A stretch of 64,000 nt of DNA from CAVYOE01 sp963770155 (GCA_963770155.1 CAVYOE010000001.1:1302001-1366000), one strand, 5' to 3'. Shown: positions 45,535 through 53,820, counted from the stretch's first letter. Notes: generated by a model from the sequence alone, not told the origin. Translations and numbers: made by a program.

Positions 45535-46473
45535 TCAGGCGGGCGGCATGAGGCCGATCACCTTGAGACGGCGGGTGAGCGCCTGCATCGCGAACGCGCG
45601 GGTCTCCTCGAGGGTGACGCCGAAGAGCTCGAAGTCGCCGTCGGGCTCGGCCCACGGCGGGCTGAGGACGGCGTCGGCGACCGGCAGGGCCTCCTCCATC
45701 GTCCTCTGGATCGCCTCCTTGTAGCGCTCGTCCTCGTTGGCGGCGTCGCGGAGGAAGCGGGCGCCGAAGGCGACGTGGCGGTGCTCGTCTCGGGCAACGT
45801 TGTTGAAGCCCTCGACGAACCCCGGCAGGGTCCCCTCCCGCTCGTTGTAGTCGATGATGAAGTGCTGGCCGGTGAGCGCCAGCATTCCCTCGATCACCAT
45901 GTGGTAGAGCGTGATCGCCTCGACCAGCGCAACCTGGTCGCTCGGGTCGGTGCCGAGCCGGTCGACCCGGGTCTTGAGCATGTCATCGAAGAGGACGGCG
46001 AACTTGTCGTTCAGGTGCACCGAAGTCTGCTCGAGGATGTCGCCGAGATCGTCGGCCTCGACCACGCCGGCCTCGCGGTAGAAGCGCTCGAAGAAGCGGA
46101 CGTGGCGGGCCTCGTCGGCGATCTGGGTGCAGAGGAAGATGCGCTGGTCCTCGCGCGGACAGGCGCGCATGATCGGGCCGAGCTCGTCGGCGACCTTCTG
46201 CTCCCCGACGAAGAAGGACGCGAGCCCGTACATGCGCTGGAAGCGCTCCTCCTCGCTGAAGTTCTCCTGCCAGTCGATCCGGTCCCGGGTGAAGTCGAGG
46301 TCCTGGGTCGCCCACTGCTGGCGCTCCCACAGTTGGTAGAGCTCGGTGTAGGTGAGGAGCTTCGTCTCGCCGCGGTCGGCTGACTCCTTCAGCGCCGGGT
46401 CGGAGGTGGCTTGGAAATCCTCCCGGTCGGTCCGCTTTTCCTGGGTCCTTGCCTCCGACGTCCGGACTTCCAC
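45535..46473 (-). CDS. R2-like (ribonucleotide reductase small subunit-type) diiron oxidase
   Basis: 312 residues, four-helix ferritin-like. The metal ligands appear in SFFVGEQKVADE (Glu ~91), IADEARHVRFF (Glu ~121, His ~124), HMVIEGML (Glu ~197) and ARDEHRHVAFG (Glu and His ~231-234). The first ligand is Glu rather than Asp, and no large-subunit gene is near, so an R2-like ligand-binding oxidase is at least as likely as a true NrdB/NrdF. The palindrome at 46535-46552 lies 62-79 bases upstream of the start. Confidence 0.82.
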   Translation of the reverse strand: MEVRTSEARTQEKRTDREDFQATSDPALKESADRGETKLLTYTELYQLWERQQWATQDLDFTRDRIDWQENFSEEERFQRMYGLASFFVGEQKVADELGPIMRACPREDQRIFLCTQIADEARHVRFFERFYREAGVVEADDLGDILEQTSVHLNDKFAVLFDDMLKTRVDRLGTDPSDQVALVEAITLYHMVIEGMLALTGQHFIIDYNEREGTLPGFVEGFNNVARDEHRHVAFGARFLRDAANEDERYKEAIQRTMEEALPVADAVLSPPWAEPDGDFELFGVTLEETRAFAMQALTRRLKVIGLMPPA

Positions 46474-46534
46474 ATCCGCTCCTCTCCTCGGCCACGCCTG
46501 CCTATTCAGGCGGGGCGCCTAGCTTAACGGCAGG

Positions 46535-46552
46535 ACTGGCTGTCTGGCCAGT
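46535..46552. promoter_or_regulatory. ACTGGC-TGTCTG-GCCAGT inverted repeat upstream of the R2-like gene
   Basis: 6-bp perfect arms with a 6-nt centre, the same half-sites as the palindrome at 29775-29792. A T6 run follows on the plus strand, so a plus-strand terminator is an alternative, but no plus-strand gene ends nearby (the nearest stops at 45503). A shared operator is favoured. Confidence 0.45.
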
Positions 46553-46616
46553 TTTTTGCCTTCCGGGTGACGGTTCACACTCACGAAAAGCCCAATTTCG
46601 GCCGAAGTAAGTGTTG

Positions 46617-46937
46617 ATGGACACGAACACGGGACATCGGGATTTGATGGAAAGCGTAGGCGCGGCAACGCCAACCGCACCCGCATTCCCCTGGACGGTC
46701 GGCAACCGCTGGATCGGCTACGACCCGCAGCTGCGCCGCCTCTGGATCGGCGGGCAGCGCCTCCACCACGGGGTCACCGGTATTGCACTCGCCGGCGCCG
46801 GACTGATGCGCCTCGCTCGCCGGAGCGCCATCGCCCGCCATCGCGCCCTCGCCTGGACCCTCGCCGGCAGCGCCCTGGTTGCTCATGACTGGAAGGACCG
46901 CTCGGTCTGGTTCCGCCGCGGTCTGCAGAGCGACTGA
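46617..46937 (+). CDS. Small hypothetical protein
   Basis: 106 residues from ATG 46617; GTG 46611 and TTG 46614 are just upstream in frame. It has an N-terminal polar segment, then VGNRWIGYDPQLRRLWIGGQRLHHG, a short hydrophobic helix (VTGIALAGAGLMRLA) and HRALAWTLAGSALVAHDWKDR. This may be a weak membrane-associated protein. It is divergent from the R2-like oxidase. No family is recognised. Confidence 0.6.
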   Translation: MDTNTGHRDLMESVGAATPTAPAFPWTVGNRWIGYDPQLRRLWIGGQRLHHGVTGIALAGAGLMRLARRSAIARHRALAWTLAGSALVAHDWKDRSVWFRRGLQSD

Positions 46938-46954
46938 GAAGTCCTAGACTTCTC
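46936..46954. promoter_or_regulatory. Inverted repeat GAGAAGTC-cta-GACTTCTC
   Basis: 8-bp perfect arms with a 3-nt centre, overlapping the stop of the upstream gene and ending just before the coding signal of the secreted protein. It has no T-run. It could be a terminator hairpin or an operator for the downstream gene. Confidence 0.4.
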
Positions 46955-46957
46955 GCC

Positions 46958-47671
46958 ATCACCCGGGGACCGTTCAGCAAGGCCGTACTTACGATCACCC
47001 TGGCGGGCGCGCTTGCCTTATCCACCGCGAGCTCAGCCTCGGCGGCCTTCGTCATGGCACTTGACGTGACTCCGGCCGGCAGTTTCAACGTTGGCGGTGG
47101 GCCGGCGAACAGCACCTTGAAGATCACCAACAGCTCGACCGCGGGGGAGTTCGGGAGTTTGGTCACGCTGAATCTCTATGCGGCGTGCAGTACTACTGCT
47201 GCGGTCTGCAGCGGTGGCATCGAGGGCGGCGTGTTCTCGGTCGGTCCGGCGGCTCCGGGAGTCCTGACCGGTGGCCCGCCTTCGAATGGCTGCCCCGGGT
47301 TGTGGACGATCTTTGAGAAGGCCGGCGAGCCTGGCCACTTTGTCTTCTATCCGCCGGACGCCTTCGGGCTCGACGCGGGCGACTCGTGCACGATCACCTT
47401 CCCCGGACAGGCGCTCCGCGTGCCGACGACGGACACGGACCCGGACAATGCCGGGGTGCAGACATATTTCAGTGTCCTCGGGCAGTTCACCTCCGGAGGG
47501 GGATCGGACAACCCGATCGACGCCAGTCAGACCACCGTGATCCCGGCTCCCCCTCCGCCGGCCAGCGGCCCAACCGGCCAGCGCGCCGCCGCGCTTGCCA
47601 AGTGCAAGAAGAAAAAGTCGAAGAAGAAGCGGCGCAAGTGCCGTAAGCGGGCGGCAAAGCTCCCGCTCTAA
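46958..47671 (+). CDS. Secreted protein with Cys/Lys/Arg-rich tail (paralogue 1)
   Basis: About 237 residues if read from the start of the signal peptide (PFSKAVLTITLAGALALSTA then SSASA). The first canonical start is ATG 47054, inside or after the signal sequence; upstream in frame only ATC 46958 or CTG codons are available, so the start is unresolved. The domain has FNVGGGPANSTLKITNSS, WTIFEKAGEPGHFVFYPP and TFPGQALRVPTTDTDPD, then a Pro linker and the tail AKCKKKKSKKKRRKCRKRAA. It is clearly related to the next gene (WSVFEKQDDPGHFILYPP). The function is unknown; the tail suggests wall or polyanion binding. Confidence 0.7.
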   Translation: MTRGPFSKAVLTITLAGALALSTASSASAAFVMALDVTPAGSFNVGGGPANSTLKITNSSTAGEFGSLVTLNLYAACSTTAAVCSGGIEGGVFSVGPAAPGVLTGGPPSNGCPGLWTIFEKAGEPGHFVFYPPDAFGLDAGDSCTITFPGQALRVPTTDTDPDNAGVQTYFSVLGQFTSGGGSDNPIDASQTTVIPAPPPPASGPTGQRAAALAKCKKKKSKKKRRKCRKRAAKLPL

Positions 47672-47719
47672 TCGTCCTATACTCCTCCGCCGAGCAACCT
47701 ACTTTTGGGGAGGAAATCG

Positions 47720-48463
47720 ATGAAACGGCTGGGTTTGGGAGTGGTACTTGCAGTTGCGGGATCGCTGGCAATGGCCGGATCGGCTTCGGCACAGGCCACC
47801 TACGTGAATGCTCCGGAGAGCTACACGGTGGGCGGTTCCTCGGCTATGACCCACGTGCAGATCGACAATCAAAGCGGGCTCGGCACCTACTCACCGGACT
47901 CGATCCATCTTCACGCGGCCTGCGTCAATCAGTTGGTGTTTTGCACTGGAGGCGTGGAGCCGGGGATCTTCTCGTTCGGGCCGGCGGGGCAGGGGGTTGC
48001 GTACCGCTTCCCCATCGTGGGAGATCCCCCTTTCGGGACCGACGGCTGCGTGGGGATCTGGTCCGTGTTCGAAAAGCAGGACGACCCCGGGCACTTCATC
48101 TTGTACCCACCGGGAGTAGGTGGGGTTTCGCTCCCTGCGGACACATTCTGCGTGGTCAGCTTCCCCGGTCATGCGCTGGCAATGCCCCCAACCGACACCG
48201 AACCGGATCCGGGGGTCCCGGGGGTCCAAACCCGGCTCAGCGCTACCGCGCGTGATGGGGCGTCTTACTTGGGGGGCACCGATACGACCACGGTGATCCC
48301 GGCCGCCCCGGTCACGCCCACGACCCCGGCTACACCGGCGGCCCCGCTTGCCGGCGCAGCTGCAACCGGTCTGCGCGCGCAGGCGCTGGCGAAGTGCAAG
48401 AAAAAGAAGTCGAAGAGCGCCCGCAAGAAGTGCCGCAATCGGGCAGCGGCGCTGCCGGTCTAG
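47720..48463 (+). CDS. Secreted protein with Cys/Lys/Arg-rich tail (paralogue 2)
   Basis: 247 residues from ATG 47720 behind GGGGAGGAAATCG. A signal peptide (LGVVLAVAGSLAMAGSASAQA) is followed by a domain sharing the core blocks of the preceding protein: HVQIDNQSGLGTYSPDSI, GGVEPGIFSFGPAG, GIWSVFEKQDDPGHFILYPP, SFPGHALAMPPTDTEPDPG. A Pro/Thr/Ala linker and the tail CKKKKSKSARKKCRNRAA end the protein. The tandem arrangement suggests duplication. Four conserved Cys may form disulfides. The function is unknown. Confidence 0.8.
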   Translation: MKRLGLGVVLAVAGSLAMAGSASAQATYVNAPESYTVGGSSAMTHVQIDNQSGLGTYSPDSIHLHAACVNQLVFCTGGVEPGIFSFGPAGQGVAYRFPIVGDPPFGTDGCVGIWSVFEKQDDPGHFILYPPGVGGVSLPADTFCVVSFPGHALAMPPTDTEPDPGVPGVQTRLSATARDGASYLGGTDTTTVIPAAPVTPTTPATPAAPLAGAAATGLRAQALAKCKKKKSKSARKKCRNRAAALPV

Positions 48464-48472
48464 CGGGCCCGA

Positions 48473-49186
48473 CTAGACCTCGGTCGACTCCTCCGGCTTC
48501 AGCACGACCACCTTCGAGCTCGTTTCCTTCTCGACGTCGGCCTTGAACGCCTCGGCGTCGGTCTCGATCGGCGGGAAGGTGTCGTAGTGGACCGGAATCA
48601 CGGTGCCGGCGCCGACGAAGTCGGCCGCGACGACGGCGTCGTGGCGGTCCATCGTGTAATGGCCGCCGATCGGGATCAGCGCCACGTCGGCCGGGGTCCG
48701 CTCGGTGATCAGCTTCAGGTCGCTGAAGAGCGCCGTATCACCCAGGTGATAGACGGTCTTGCCGCCGATGTTGACCACCCAGCCGTTCGCAAGCCCGATC
48801 ACGGTGCCGGTGGTCGGGCTGTAGGGCCGCTCGTCGGAGCCCGGAAGGGTGCTGGTGTGGACAGCTTGGACCAGCTTCGCCCAGCCCCAATCCCACCTGA
48901 TGGTGCCGCCCGCGTTCAGGTCGTAAGTCGTCTCGATCCCGTTCTCGTCGAGGACATTGGCGAGCTCGGTGACCGCGGCGCACTCGGCGTTGCAGCGCTT
49001 CGCGACGGCAACCGCGTCAGCGAAATGGTCGGCATGACCGTGGGTGATCAGAATGTGGGTCGCGTCGACCTCGTCAGCGGTCTTCTCCGCCGCCGGGTTG
49101 TTCGGCTTCAGAAACGGGTCGATCAGGATCTTGGTGTCACCTTCGATCAGGCTGACGGTGGAGTGGCCGTGGTATTTGATCTCCAT
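48473..49186 (-). CDS. UPF0173-type metallo-beta-lactamase-fold hydrolase
   Basis: 237 residues from ATG 49186, chosen for AAGGAGG ten bases upstream; a longer frame has no homology-like sequence. It begins MEIKYHGHSTVSLIEGDTKILIDPF. It has the zinc motif ILITHGHADHFADAV, then GGKTVYHLGDTALFSDL, a late His in VALIPIGGHYTMD, and VIPVHYDTFPPIETD. This is the UPF0173 metal-dependent hydrolase pattern. The substrate is unknown. The gene lies 5 bases downstream of the small gene at 49192. Confidence 0.88.
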   Translation of the reverse strand: MEIKYHGHSTVSLIEGDTKILIDPFLKPNNPAAEKTADEVDATHILITHGHADHFADAVAVAKRCNAECAAVTELANVLDENGIETTYDLNAGGTIRWDWGWAKLVQAVHTSTLPGSDERPYSPTTGTVIGLANGWVVNIGGKTVYHLGDTALFSDLKLITERTPADVALIPIGGHYTMDRHDAVVAADFVGAGTVIPVHYDTFPPIETDAEAFKADVEKETSSKVVVLKPEESTEV

Positions 49187-49191
49187 GTGGT

Positions 49192-49512
49192 TCAGTCCTC
49201 CTTGTCTTTGCGTTTGAGCTCGTCTGAGAGTGCCCAGCCGACCGCCACCCCAACCATCATTCCCATCCTCGCCTCCTCGGCGAGCAGGGTGCGGACCGCA
49301 CTGAGGCGCTCCTCCTCGTCCGGAGCGGTCGCCGCCTTCAGCACCTCGGCCTCGTGCGACTCGCCGAACCATCCGCCCGCGGCGAGCGCCTGGGCGAGGA
49401 TCGCCTGCAGCTGCGGCGCCGACTCGGCGACCGCCTGCTCGGCGGCGCGGAAGCTCTCGGGATCGGAGATCGACTCGAGCGCCCGCTCGATCTCCTCTTG
49501 GGAGTAGGTCAC
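49192..49512 (-). CDS. Small hypothetical protein downstream of the GNAT gene
   Basis: 106 residues from GTG 49512, overlapping the GNAT stop as GTGA. It is acidic and helical at the N-terminus (YSQEEIERALESISDPESFRAAEQAV), has a Gly-Trp segment (AAGGWFGESHEAEVLKA), a weak hydrophobic patch (ARMGMMVGVAVGWALSDEL) and a charged end. I do not recognise it. It probably belongs to the O-methyltransferase/GNAT/MBL gene run on the minus strand. Confidence 0.6.
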   Translation of the reverse strand: MTYSQEEIERALESISDPESFRAAEQAVAESAPQLQAILAQALAAGGWFGESHEAEVLKAATAPDEEERLSAVRTLLAEEARMGMMVGVAVGWALSDELKRKDKED

Positions 49513-50268
49513 TTGCGCCGCTCCCACATGTGCATCGCGCCGAAGTCGCGGTAGCCGATCCGCTCGTAGACCGAGCGACCGGCTGGCCGAGGCCTGCAGC
49601 GTCGTCGTCTTGCTGCCGCGGTCGCGGGCGGTGCGGATGCAGGCGCTCATGATCTCTCCCGCGACCCCGCGGCCGCGAGCCTCGGGCACGGTGGCGATGA
49701 AGGTGACCTCGGCGTCGCCGTCGTGCTCCCAGGTCATGCCACAGCCGACCGTCTCGCCATCGACGCTCGCGAAGTGGATGTGGCTGTCCGGAACCGGCTC
49801 GGGCAGCGCGCCGGTGAAGTCGCCCTCCGGATAGCCGTAGGCAAGCTCATTGAGGCGCCCGAGGGCCTGCATGTCGAGCTCCTCGCGCGTCTCGACCCCG
49901 GCCGGGGGCTCCGGCTCTTGCCAGTCGGCGATTTCCATCCCCATCAGGCGGGGCTTGGTGTCGAGCTCGTGGCCGGCGCGCCCGAGCTCGGCGGCCGCAT
50001 CGCCGTCGTCCTCGGGGATCCAGACCGTCCAGGCGTTGATCCCGGCCTCGTCGTAGGTCTCGGCGAGCTTGGGCAGCGCATCGCCGAGCCCGGCCGTGTC
50101 GGCGCAGAAAACCGAATTGAAGATCGAGCGGTTCGGTGCCGCGGGCATGATCGTCGCGGTGAAGTCCTCGACTTTCTCCAGTCGGCCGCCGGGAGAGACC
50201 GCGGCCAACTCCTCCCAGAACCGCACCGTGGCGCGGTTGAGCAGCTCGAGCCAGGCGGCGTCGTCCAT
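49509..50268 (-). pseudogene. GNAT family N-acetyltransferase, C-terminal frameshift
   Basis: Starts at ATG 50268. The N-terminal half is a degenerate acetyltransferase domain. The second half has the acetyl-CoA-binding block VTFIATVPEARGRGVAGEIM and LQASASR. There the frame breaks (about 49575-49590), and the expected ending YERIGYRDFGAMHMWERRK continues in another frame to a TGA at 49511-49509. The break is a small indel within a CGGTCGCTCGGT stretch and is probably a sequence error. The substrate is unknown. The out-of-frame stop overlaps the GTG of the next small gene. Confidence 0.75.
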
Positions 50269-50278
50269 CTCCGCGACC

Positions 50279-50929
50279 CTACTTCTTCAGCGCGAGCGTC
50301 ACTCCGTCGGCGATGCCGAGCATCGCAACCTCGACCCGGTCGTCGGCGGCGAGCCGGTCGTTGAGCTCGGCCATGACCCTGGAGCGCTCGTCCGGCGGAT
50401 CGAGGATGCGGTCGGCCATGAACACGTTGTCGAGCATGATCAGGCCGCCGGGGCGGATCAGGCGCAGGCAGTGCTCGAAGTAGTCCGGATAGCTCTCCTT
50501 GTCGGCGTCGACGAAGGCGAAGTCGAAGGAGCCGTCGTCTTCAATCTGTGCGAGCGAATCGGCCGCGGGGCCGACGCGAATCTCCACCTTCTGCTCGACG
50601 CCGGCGGTGCGCAGGTTCTCGCGGGCGCGGTCGGCGTACTCCTGTTCGAGCTCGAGGCAGAGCGGGCGCCCGTCATCGGGCAGCCCGCGCGCGATCGCGA
50701 CCGCACCGTAACCGAGGAAGGTGCCGACCTCGAGGCACCGGCGGGCGCCGACCGACCGGACCAGGATCGTGATCAGCGCCGCCTGGTCACCGGCGATCTG
50801 CATCAGGGCGAGCTCCCCCATCGCGTCGGCCTGCGCCTCGAGCTCGCGCACCTCGTCAGTGCGGAAGGAGCTGTGCTCGACCGCGTAGCGGTGGAGCTCG
50901 GGGCTGAGAGCGGTGAACTTGTCGGTCAC
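50279..50929 (-). CDS. SAM-dependent O-methyltransferase (COMT/CCoAOMT-like)
   Basis: About 216 residues from GTG 50929; upstream sequence is out of family and overlaps the rhomboid-like gene. Motif I CLEVGTFLGYGAVAIARGL, motif II FDFAFVDADKESYPDYFEHC (Asp ligands for metal and SAM) and LIMLDNVFMADRI match family 3 O-methyltransferases acting on catechols or caffeoyl-CoA-like substrates. The physiological substrate cannot be read. It lies 10 bases upstream of the GNAT gene. Confidence 0.88.
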   Translation of the reverse strand: MTDKFTALSPELHRYAVEHSSFRTDEVRELEAQADAMGELALMQIAGDQAALITILVRSVGARRCLEVGTFLGYGAVAIARGLPDDGRPLCLELEQEYADRARENLRTAGVEQKVEIRVGPAADSLAQIEDDGSFDFAFVDADKESYPDYFEHCLRLIRPGGLIMLDNVFMADRILDPPDERSRVMAELNDRLAADDRVEVAMLGIADGVTLALKK

Positions 50930-50939
50930 CGAAGCGCGG

Positions 50940-51708
50940 TCAGGCTCCGCGCCGCGCGAGGCTGAGGCTGGCGACCCCGCCCGCGAGCGGCCCGACCGCG
51001 GCTCCGCCGGCCCGGCGAAGCACGTTGGCGGCGTCATCGATCAGCGGCAGCGCGATCAGGACCGCCGCGGCGGCCGCGACGCCGATCAGCTCGAAGTCCT
51101 CGTCGGGGAAGGAGCGGACCTCGGCCCACTTGATCATGAGCCATGCGCGAGCAGGCCGAGGGCGATGCCGTCGCCGCCGATCGCGATGATGCTCTCTGCC
51201 GTCGCCGGCGGCCGGCTCGATCCCGTCAGCGGCGAGCATGCCGAGCGCGCCGCACGCCAGCGCGAGCAGCAGCGTCGCGATCGTCCCCAGCCGGCGCTCC
51301 AGGGAGCTGCCGAAGATCCCGACCGCGAGCGCGACCATGAACAGGTAGCCGATGTCGTCGTAGACAAAGGGCGAGGCGAGGTAGCGCCACCACTCGTCGC
51401 CGACCGGGCCGATGATCGCCCCGAAGGTCAGTGAGCGGCTCGTCGCTCGCTCGCTCGACCAGCATCACGACAGCGGGCGCCAGGATCAGGAGGATGGTCG
51501 CGAAAGGCTGGTCGCTGCCGAGCGAGAGCTTCGGCACCCGCGCCCGCATCCGCTTGCGCCGCGTCTCGCGCGCGGCAAGCTCGTCACCGCGGCGCTCGAG
51601 CTTCGGCGCCCGCTTGCGCATCCGGTTGCCGCAGTAAGGGCACTCGGTGATGTACGGGCTGACCTCCTCCCCGCAGTTCTTGCAGACGACACCGAGCTCG
51701 GTACTCAT
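50940..51708 (-). pseudogene. Zinc-ribbon plus rhomboid-like membrane protein, frameshifts
   Basis: Starts at ATG 51708. The zinc ribbon VVCKNCGEEVSPYITECPYCGNR is followed by a basic linker and a first span (QPFATILLILAPAVVMLVE). Coding then shifts frame near 51425, near 51190 and near 51140. It can be followed as VALAVGIFGSSLERRLGTIATLL, AIGGDGIALGLLAHGS and MIKWAEVRSFPDEDFELIG. The Gly-x-Ser-Gly expected for a rhomboid protease reads GGDG here, so it may be an inactive relative even if the frameshifts are sequence errors. It overlaps the HxlR-type gene by ATGA. Confidence 0.65.
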
Positions 51709-52015
51709 CCCTTCGAGGATAACTGCGCGAGCTTCAAGGTTTCGGCCCAGCGATTGAGCTCGAACAGGAGCCGGGCGAGCTCACGGCCCTGGGCGGTCAG
51801 GACGTAGCGCCGCGAGCCGTCCTGCTCCAAGACCCCGGCCTCGCTCAGCTCCGAGAGCCGGGTGGAGAGAACCGAGGGGCTGGCGCCGAGCCGTTCCTGC
51901 AGGGCCGAGAAGCCGAGGGCGTCGCGGCGGAGCTCCCAGACGATTCGAAGCGCCCAGCGGCTCCGAGCAGGTCGAATGCTCGTGAACACCGTGGGAGAAA
52001 TGCGGGGCGACGCAT
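51705..52015 (-). pseudogene. HxlR-type winged-helix regulator, N-terminal frameshift
   Basis: The best reading starts at ATG 52015 (MRRPAFLPRCSRAFDLLG), loses one base near 51964, and continues RWALRIVWELRRDALGFSALQERLG to LAQLSSKG. The HxlR landmarks are Cys near the N-terminus, Leu-Leu-Gly-x-Arg/Lys-Trp, and LSTRLSELSEAGVLEQDGSRRYVLT. A canonical start at 51989 in the second frame gives only 94 residues and lacks the conserved Cys. It probably senses redox or electrophile stress and binds the two repeats at 52017-52075. It overlaps the rhomboid-like gene at its 3' end. Confidence 0.7.
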
Positions 52016-52016
52016 C

Positions 52017-52075
52017 GGTACGAAAATAGTATCAGAGGCCGTAAGCAGCGGCCTTACTGGTACGTTTTTCGTATC
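52017..52075. promoter_or_regulatory. Two direct copies of GGTACG-N4-TNGTATC upstream of the HxlR gene
   Basis: GGTACGAAAATAGTATC (52017-52033) and GGTACGTTTTTCGTATC (52059-52075) repeat in the same orientation exactly 42 bp apart, four helical turns. Between them AGGCCG-taagcag-CGGCCT can pair. They lie directly upstream of the regulator start and in the divergent region facing the aldolase gene, so they are probable HxlR operators. Confidence 0.55.
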
Positions 52076-52124
52076 CAGCCTGCCCGGCTCACGCGTGAGG
52101 TCGCTTTGCACTTCCGGTGGCTCG

Positions 52125-52130
52125 TATACT
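52125..52130 (+). promoter_or_regulatory. Candidate -10 box (TATACT) for the aldolase gene
   Basis: TATACT stands out in GC-rich DNA 84 bases upstream of the aldolase ATG. A matching -35 is not clear (TCGCTT at 18-bp spacing is the best). Weak evidence only. Confidence 0.3.
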
Positions 52131-52213
52131 CAGGTTGCCCTTCGTGAGAGAGCAGCGCGACTGAGAGAGCCGCGCGTCCGACCAGCAAGCGACAGCAAAG
52201 GAGCCCCACCCGA

Positions 52214-53134
52214 ATGGAAGTCAAGAGCATCGCCGAGCAGAAGTCGCTTCTCGCCACCCTCTCCCCCGGGAAGCGGACCAGGCTGCGCCGGCTTCTGTTC
52301 GAGTTCGGCCCCGGCAAGGGCACGCTGATGCTGCTCCCGATCGACCAGGGGATCGAGCACGGCCCTCGCGACTTCTTCCCGAACCCGGCCTCCAAGGACC
52401 CCGAGTACCAGTTCCGGCTCGCGGCCGAGGCGGGCTATTCGGCGATCGCCTGCCAGATCGGCCTCGCGACGAAGTACTACCCCGACTACGCCGGTCAGGT
52501 GCCGTTGATCCTGAAGGTGAACGGCAAGACCGACGTGCCACCGGATGACGAGGCGCTCTCCACCACCAACGCCTCGGTCGAGGACGCGGTCCGGCTCGGC
52601 GCCGACGCGGTCGGCTACACGCTCTACGTCGGCTCGCCGCGCCAGGACGAGGATCTGCGCCAGCTCCAGGAGGTGCGCGAGGAGTGCGACCGCTACGGAA
52701 TGCCGCTGGTGATCTGGGCCTACCCCCGCGGCTCGGCGATCCAGGAGAAGGGCGGGCGCGATTCCTTCTACGCGATCGACTACGCCGCCCGGATGGCGAT
52801 GGAGATGGGCGCCGACGTGGTCAAGCTCAACATGCCGAAGCTGAACCCGGACAAGGACAAGGACGCTCCCGAGCCCTACAACGAGATGGATGTCGACATC
52901 GACGAGGCGATCCGCCACTGCGTCGCGTCGGCGGGCCGCTCGCTCGTGGTCCTCTCGGGCGGCTCCAAGGCCGACGACGAGACCGTGCTCGGCAACACCA
53001 AGTCGATCATGGAAGCCGGCGGCTCCGGCGTCATCTTCGGCCGCAATGTCTGGCAGCGCGAGTGGAACGAGGCGCTCGAGATCGTCGAGCAGATCAAGGA
53101 GACCCTCCTCTCCAGCGTTCGCCGGATTCCGTAG
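52214..53134 (+). CDS. Class I fructose-bisphosphate aldolase (DhnA/FbaB-like)
   Basis: 306 residues. The TIM-barrel motifs are MLLPIDQGIEHGPRDFF, ADAVGYTLYVGS, VIWAYPRGS, the Schiff-base Lys in ADVVKLNMP (about residue 203), LVVLSGGSK and GVIFGRNVW, typical of archaeal-type/DhnA class I aldolases. It should cleave fructose 1,6-bisphosphate to glyceraldehyde 3-phosphate and dihydroxyacetone phosphate in glycolysis and gluconeogenesis. The ATG at 52214 lies 14 bases after an AAAGGAG. A hairpin terminator follows. Confidence 0.93.
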   Translation: MEVKSIAEQKSLLATLSPGKRTRLRRLLFEFGPGKGTLMLLPIDQGIEHGPRDFFPNPASKDPEYQFRLAAEAGYSAIACQIGLATKYYPDYAGQVPLILKVNGKTDVPPDDEALSTTNASVEDAVRLGADAVGYTLYVGSPRQDEDLRQLQEVREECDRYGMPLVIWAYPRGSAIQEKGGRDSFYAIDYAARMAMEMGADVVKLNMPKLNPDKDKDAPEPYNEMDVDIDEAIRHCVASAGRSLVVLSGGSKADDETVLGNTKSIMEAGGSGVIFGRNVWQREWNEALEIVEQIKETLLSSVRRIP

Positions 53135-53163
53135 CCGGACTGCGAATTAGCCACACCGGGCAG

Positions 53164-53189
53164 ACCGGGGGCAGATTTCTGCTCCCGGT
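53164..53189 (+). terminator. Hairpin terminator after the aldolase gene
   Basis: ACCGGGGGCAG-attt-CTGCTCCCGGT forms an 11-bp stem with one G-U pair, 29 bases after the aldolase stop. It has no T-tract. It ends 14 bases before the start of the thermonuclease gene and could also shape its leader. Confidence 0.6.
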
Positions 53190-53203
53190 ACGACTTAGGA
53201 GGT

Positions 53204-53785
53204 ATGAGCTCGCTGCGGGGCCGCGGCACCGGACCCGGCCCTCTCCTGATGGTCGTGGTCGCGCTGCTGCTCCTCGTCAATCCGAGTTGCGAGGTGCCCG
53301 GCGACGATGGGCCCGGGCGGCGCGGCTCCCGGGAGGCAGCTCCCCTCTCTCCCGGTAGCCGCGTCGCCGCGTTCGTTATCGACGTCACCGACGGCGACAC
53401 GATCGAGGTGCGGCTGCTCGAAGACGCCGGCAAGGCCGAGGGCCGGATCGAGGACGTCCGCTACATCGGGATCGACACGCCCGAGACCGTGGCCGAAGGC
53501 GAGCCGGTGCAGTGCTTCGGGCCGCAGGCAAGCGACTTCAACAAGCATCTTGTGGCTGGCCGCCAGGTGACCCTCGTCTTCGACGCCGAAGTGCGCGATC
53601 GCTACGACCGGCTCCTGGCTTATGTCTACCTGGGCCCCGCTTTGGTGAATGCGGCACTGGTCCGACGCGGCCTCGCCCGCACGCTCGAGATCGAGCCAAA
53701 TGACTCAAAAGCACGCCTGTTCGAGCGCCTGGAGGGATCGGCCGCTCGCAGCGGCCGCGGCCTCTGGCACGCCTGTCAGGCGTGA
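53204..53785 (+). CDS. Exported thermonuclease (SNase-like) family protein
   Basis: 193 residues. A hydrophobic signal (LLMVVVALLLLVNPSC) ends in a Cys that could be a weak lipobox. The SNase domain shows VIDVTDGDTIEVRLL, VRYIGIDTPETV (catalytic Arg and Ca-site Asp), VTLVFDAEVRDRYDRLLAYVYL and GLWHACQA at the end. It degrades DNA or RNA outside the membrane. AGGAGGT immediately abuts the ATG at 53204, a very short spacing, so a start inside (for instance at MVVVAL) is possible. Confidence 0.85.
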   Translation: MSSLRGRGTGPGPLLMVVVALLLLVNPSCEVPGDDGPGRRGSREAAPLSPGSRVAAFVIDVTDGDTIEVRLLEDAGKAEGRIEDVRYIGIDTPETVAEGEPVQCFGPQASDFNKHLVAGRQVTLVFDAEVRDRYDRLLAYVYLGPALVNAALVRRGLARTLEIEPNDSKARLFERLEGSAARSGRGLWHACQA

Positions 53786-53820
53786 GGGATCCGCAAGATT
53801 CTTTGCTAGCCTCGCGCACG

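Noticed and set aside
46535..46557. Rho-independent terminator (hairpin plus T6) on the plus strand
   Set aside because: No plus-strand gene ends within 1 kb upstream, and the same half-sites recur before the cyclase gene, so an operator is preferred. A terminator is not fully excluded.
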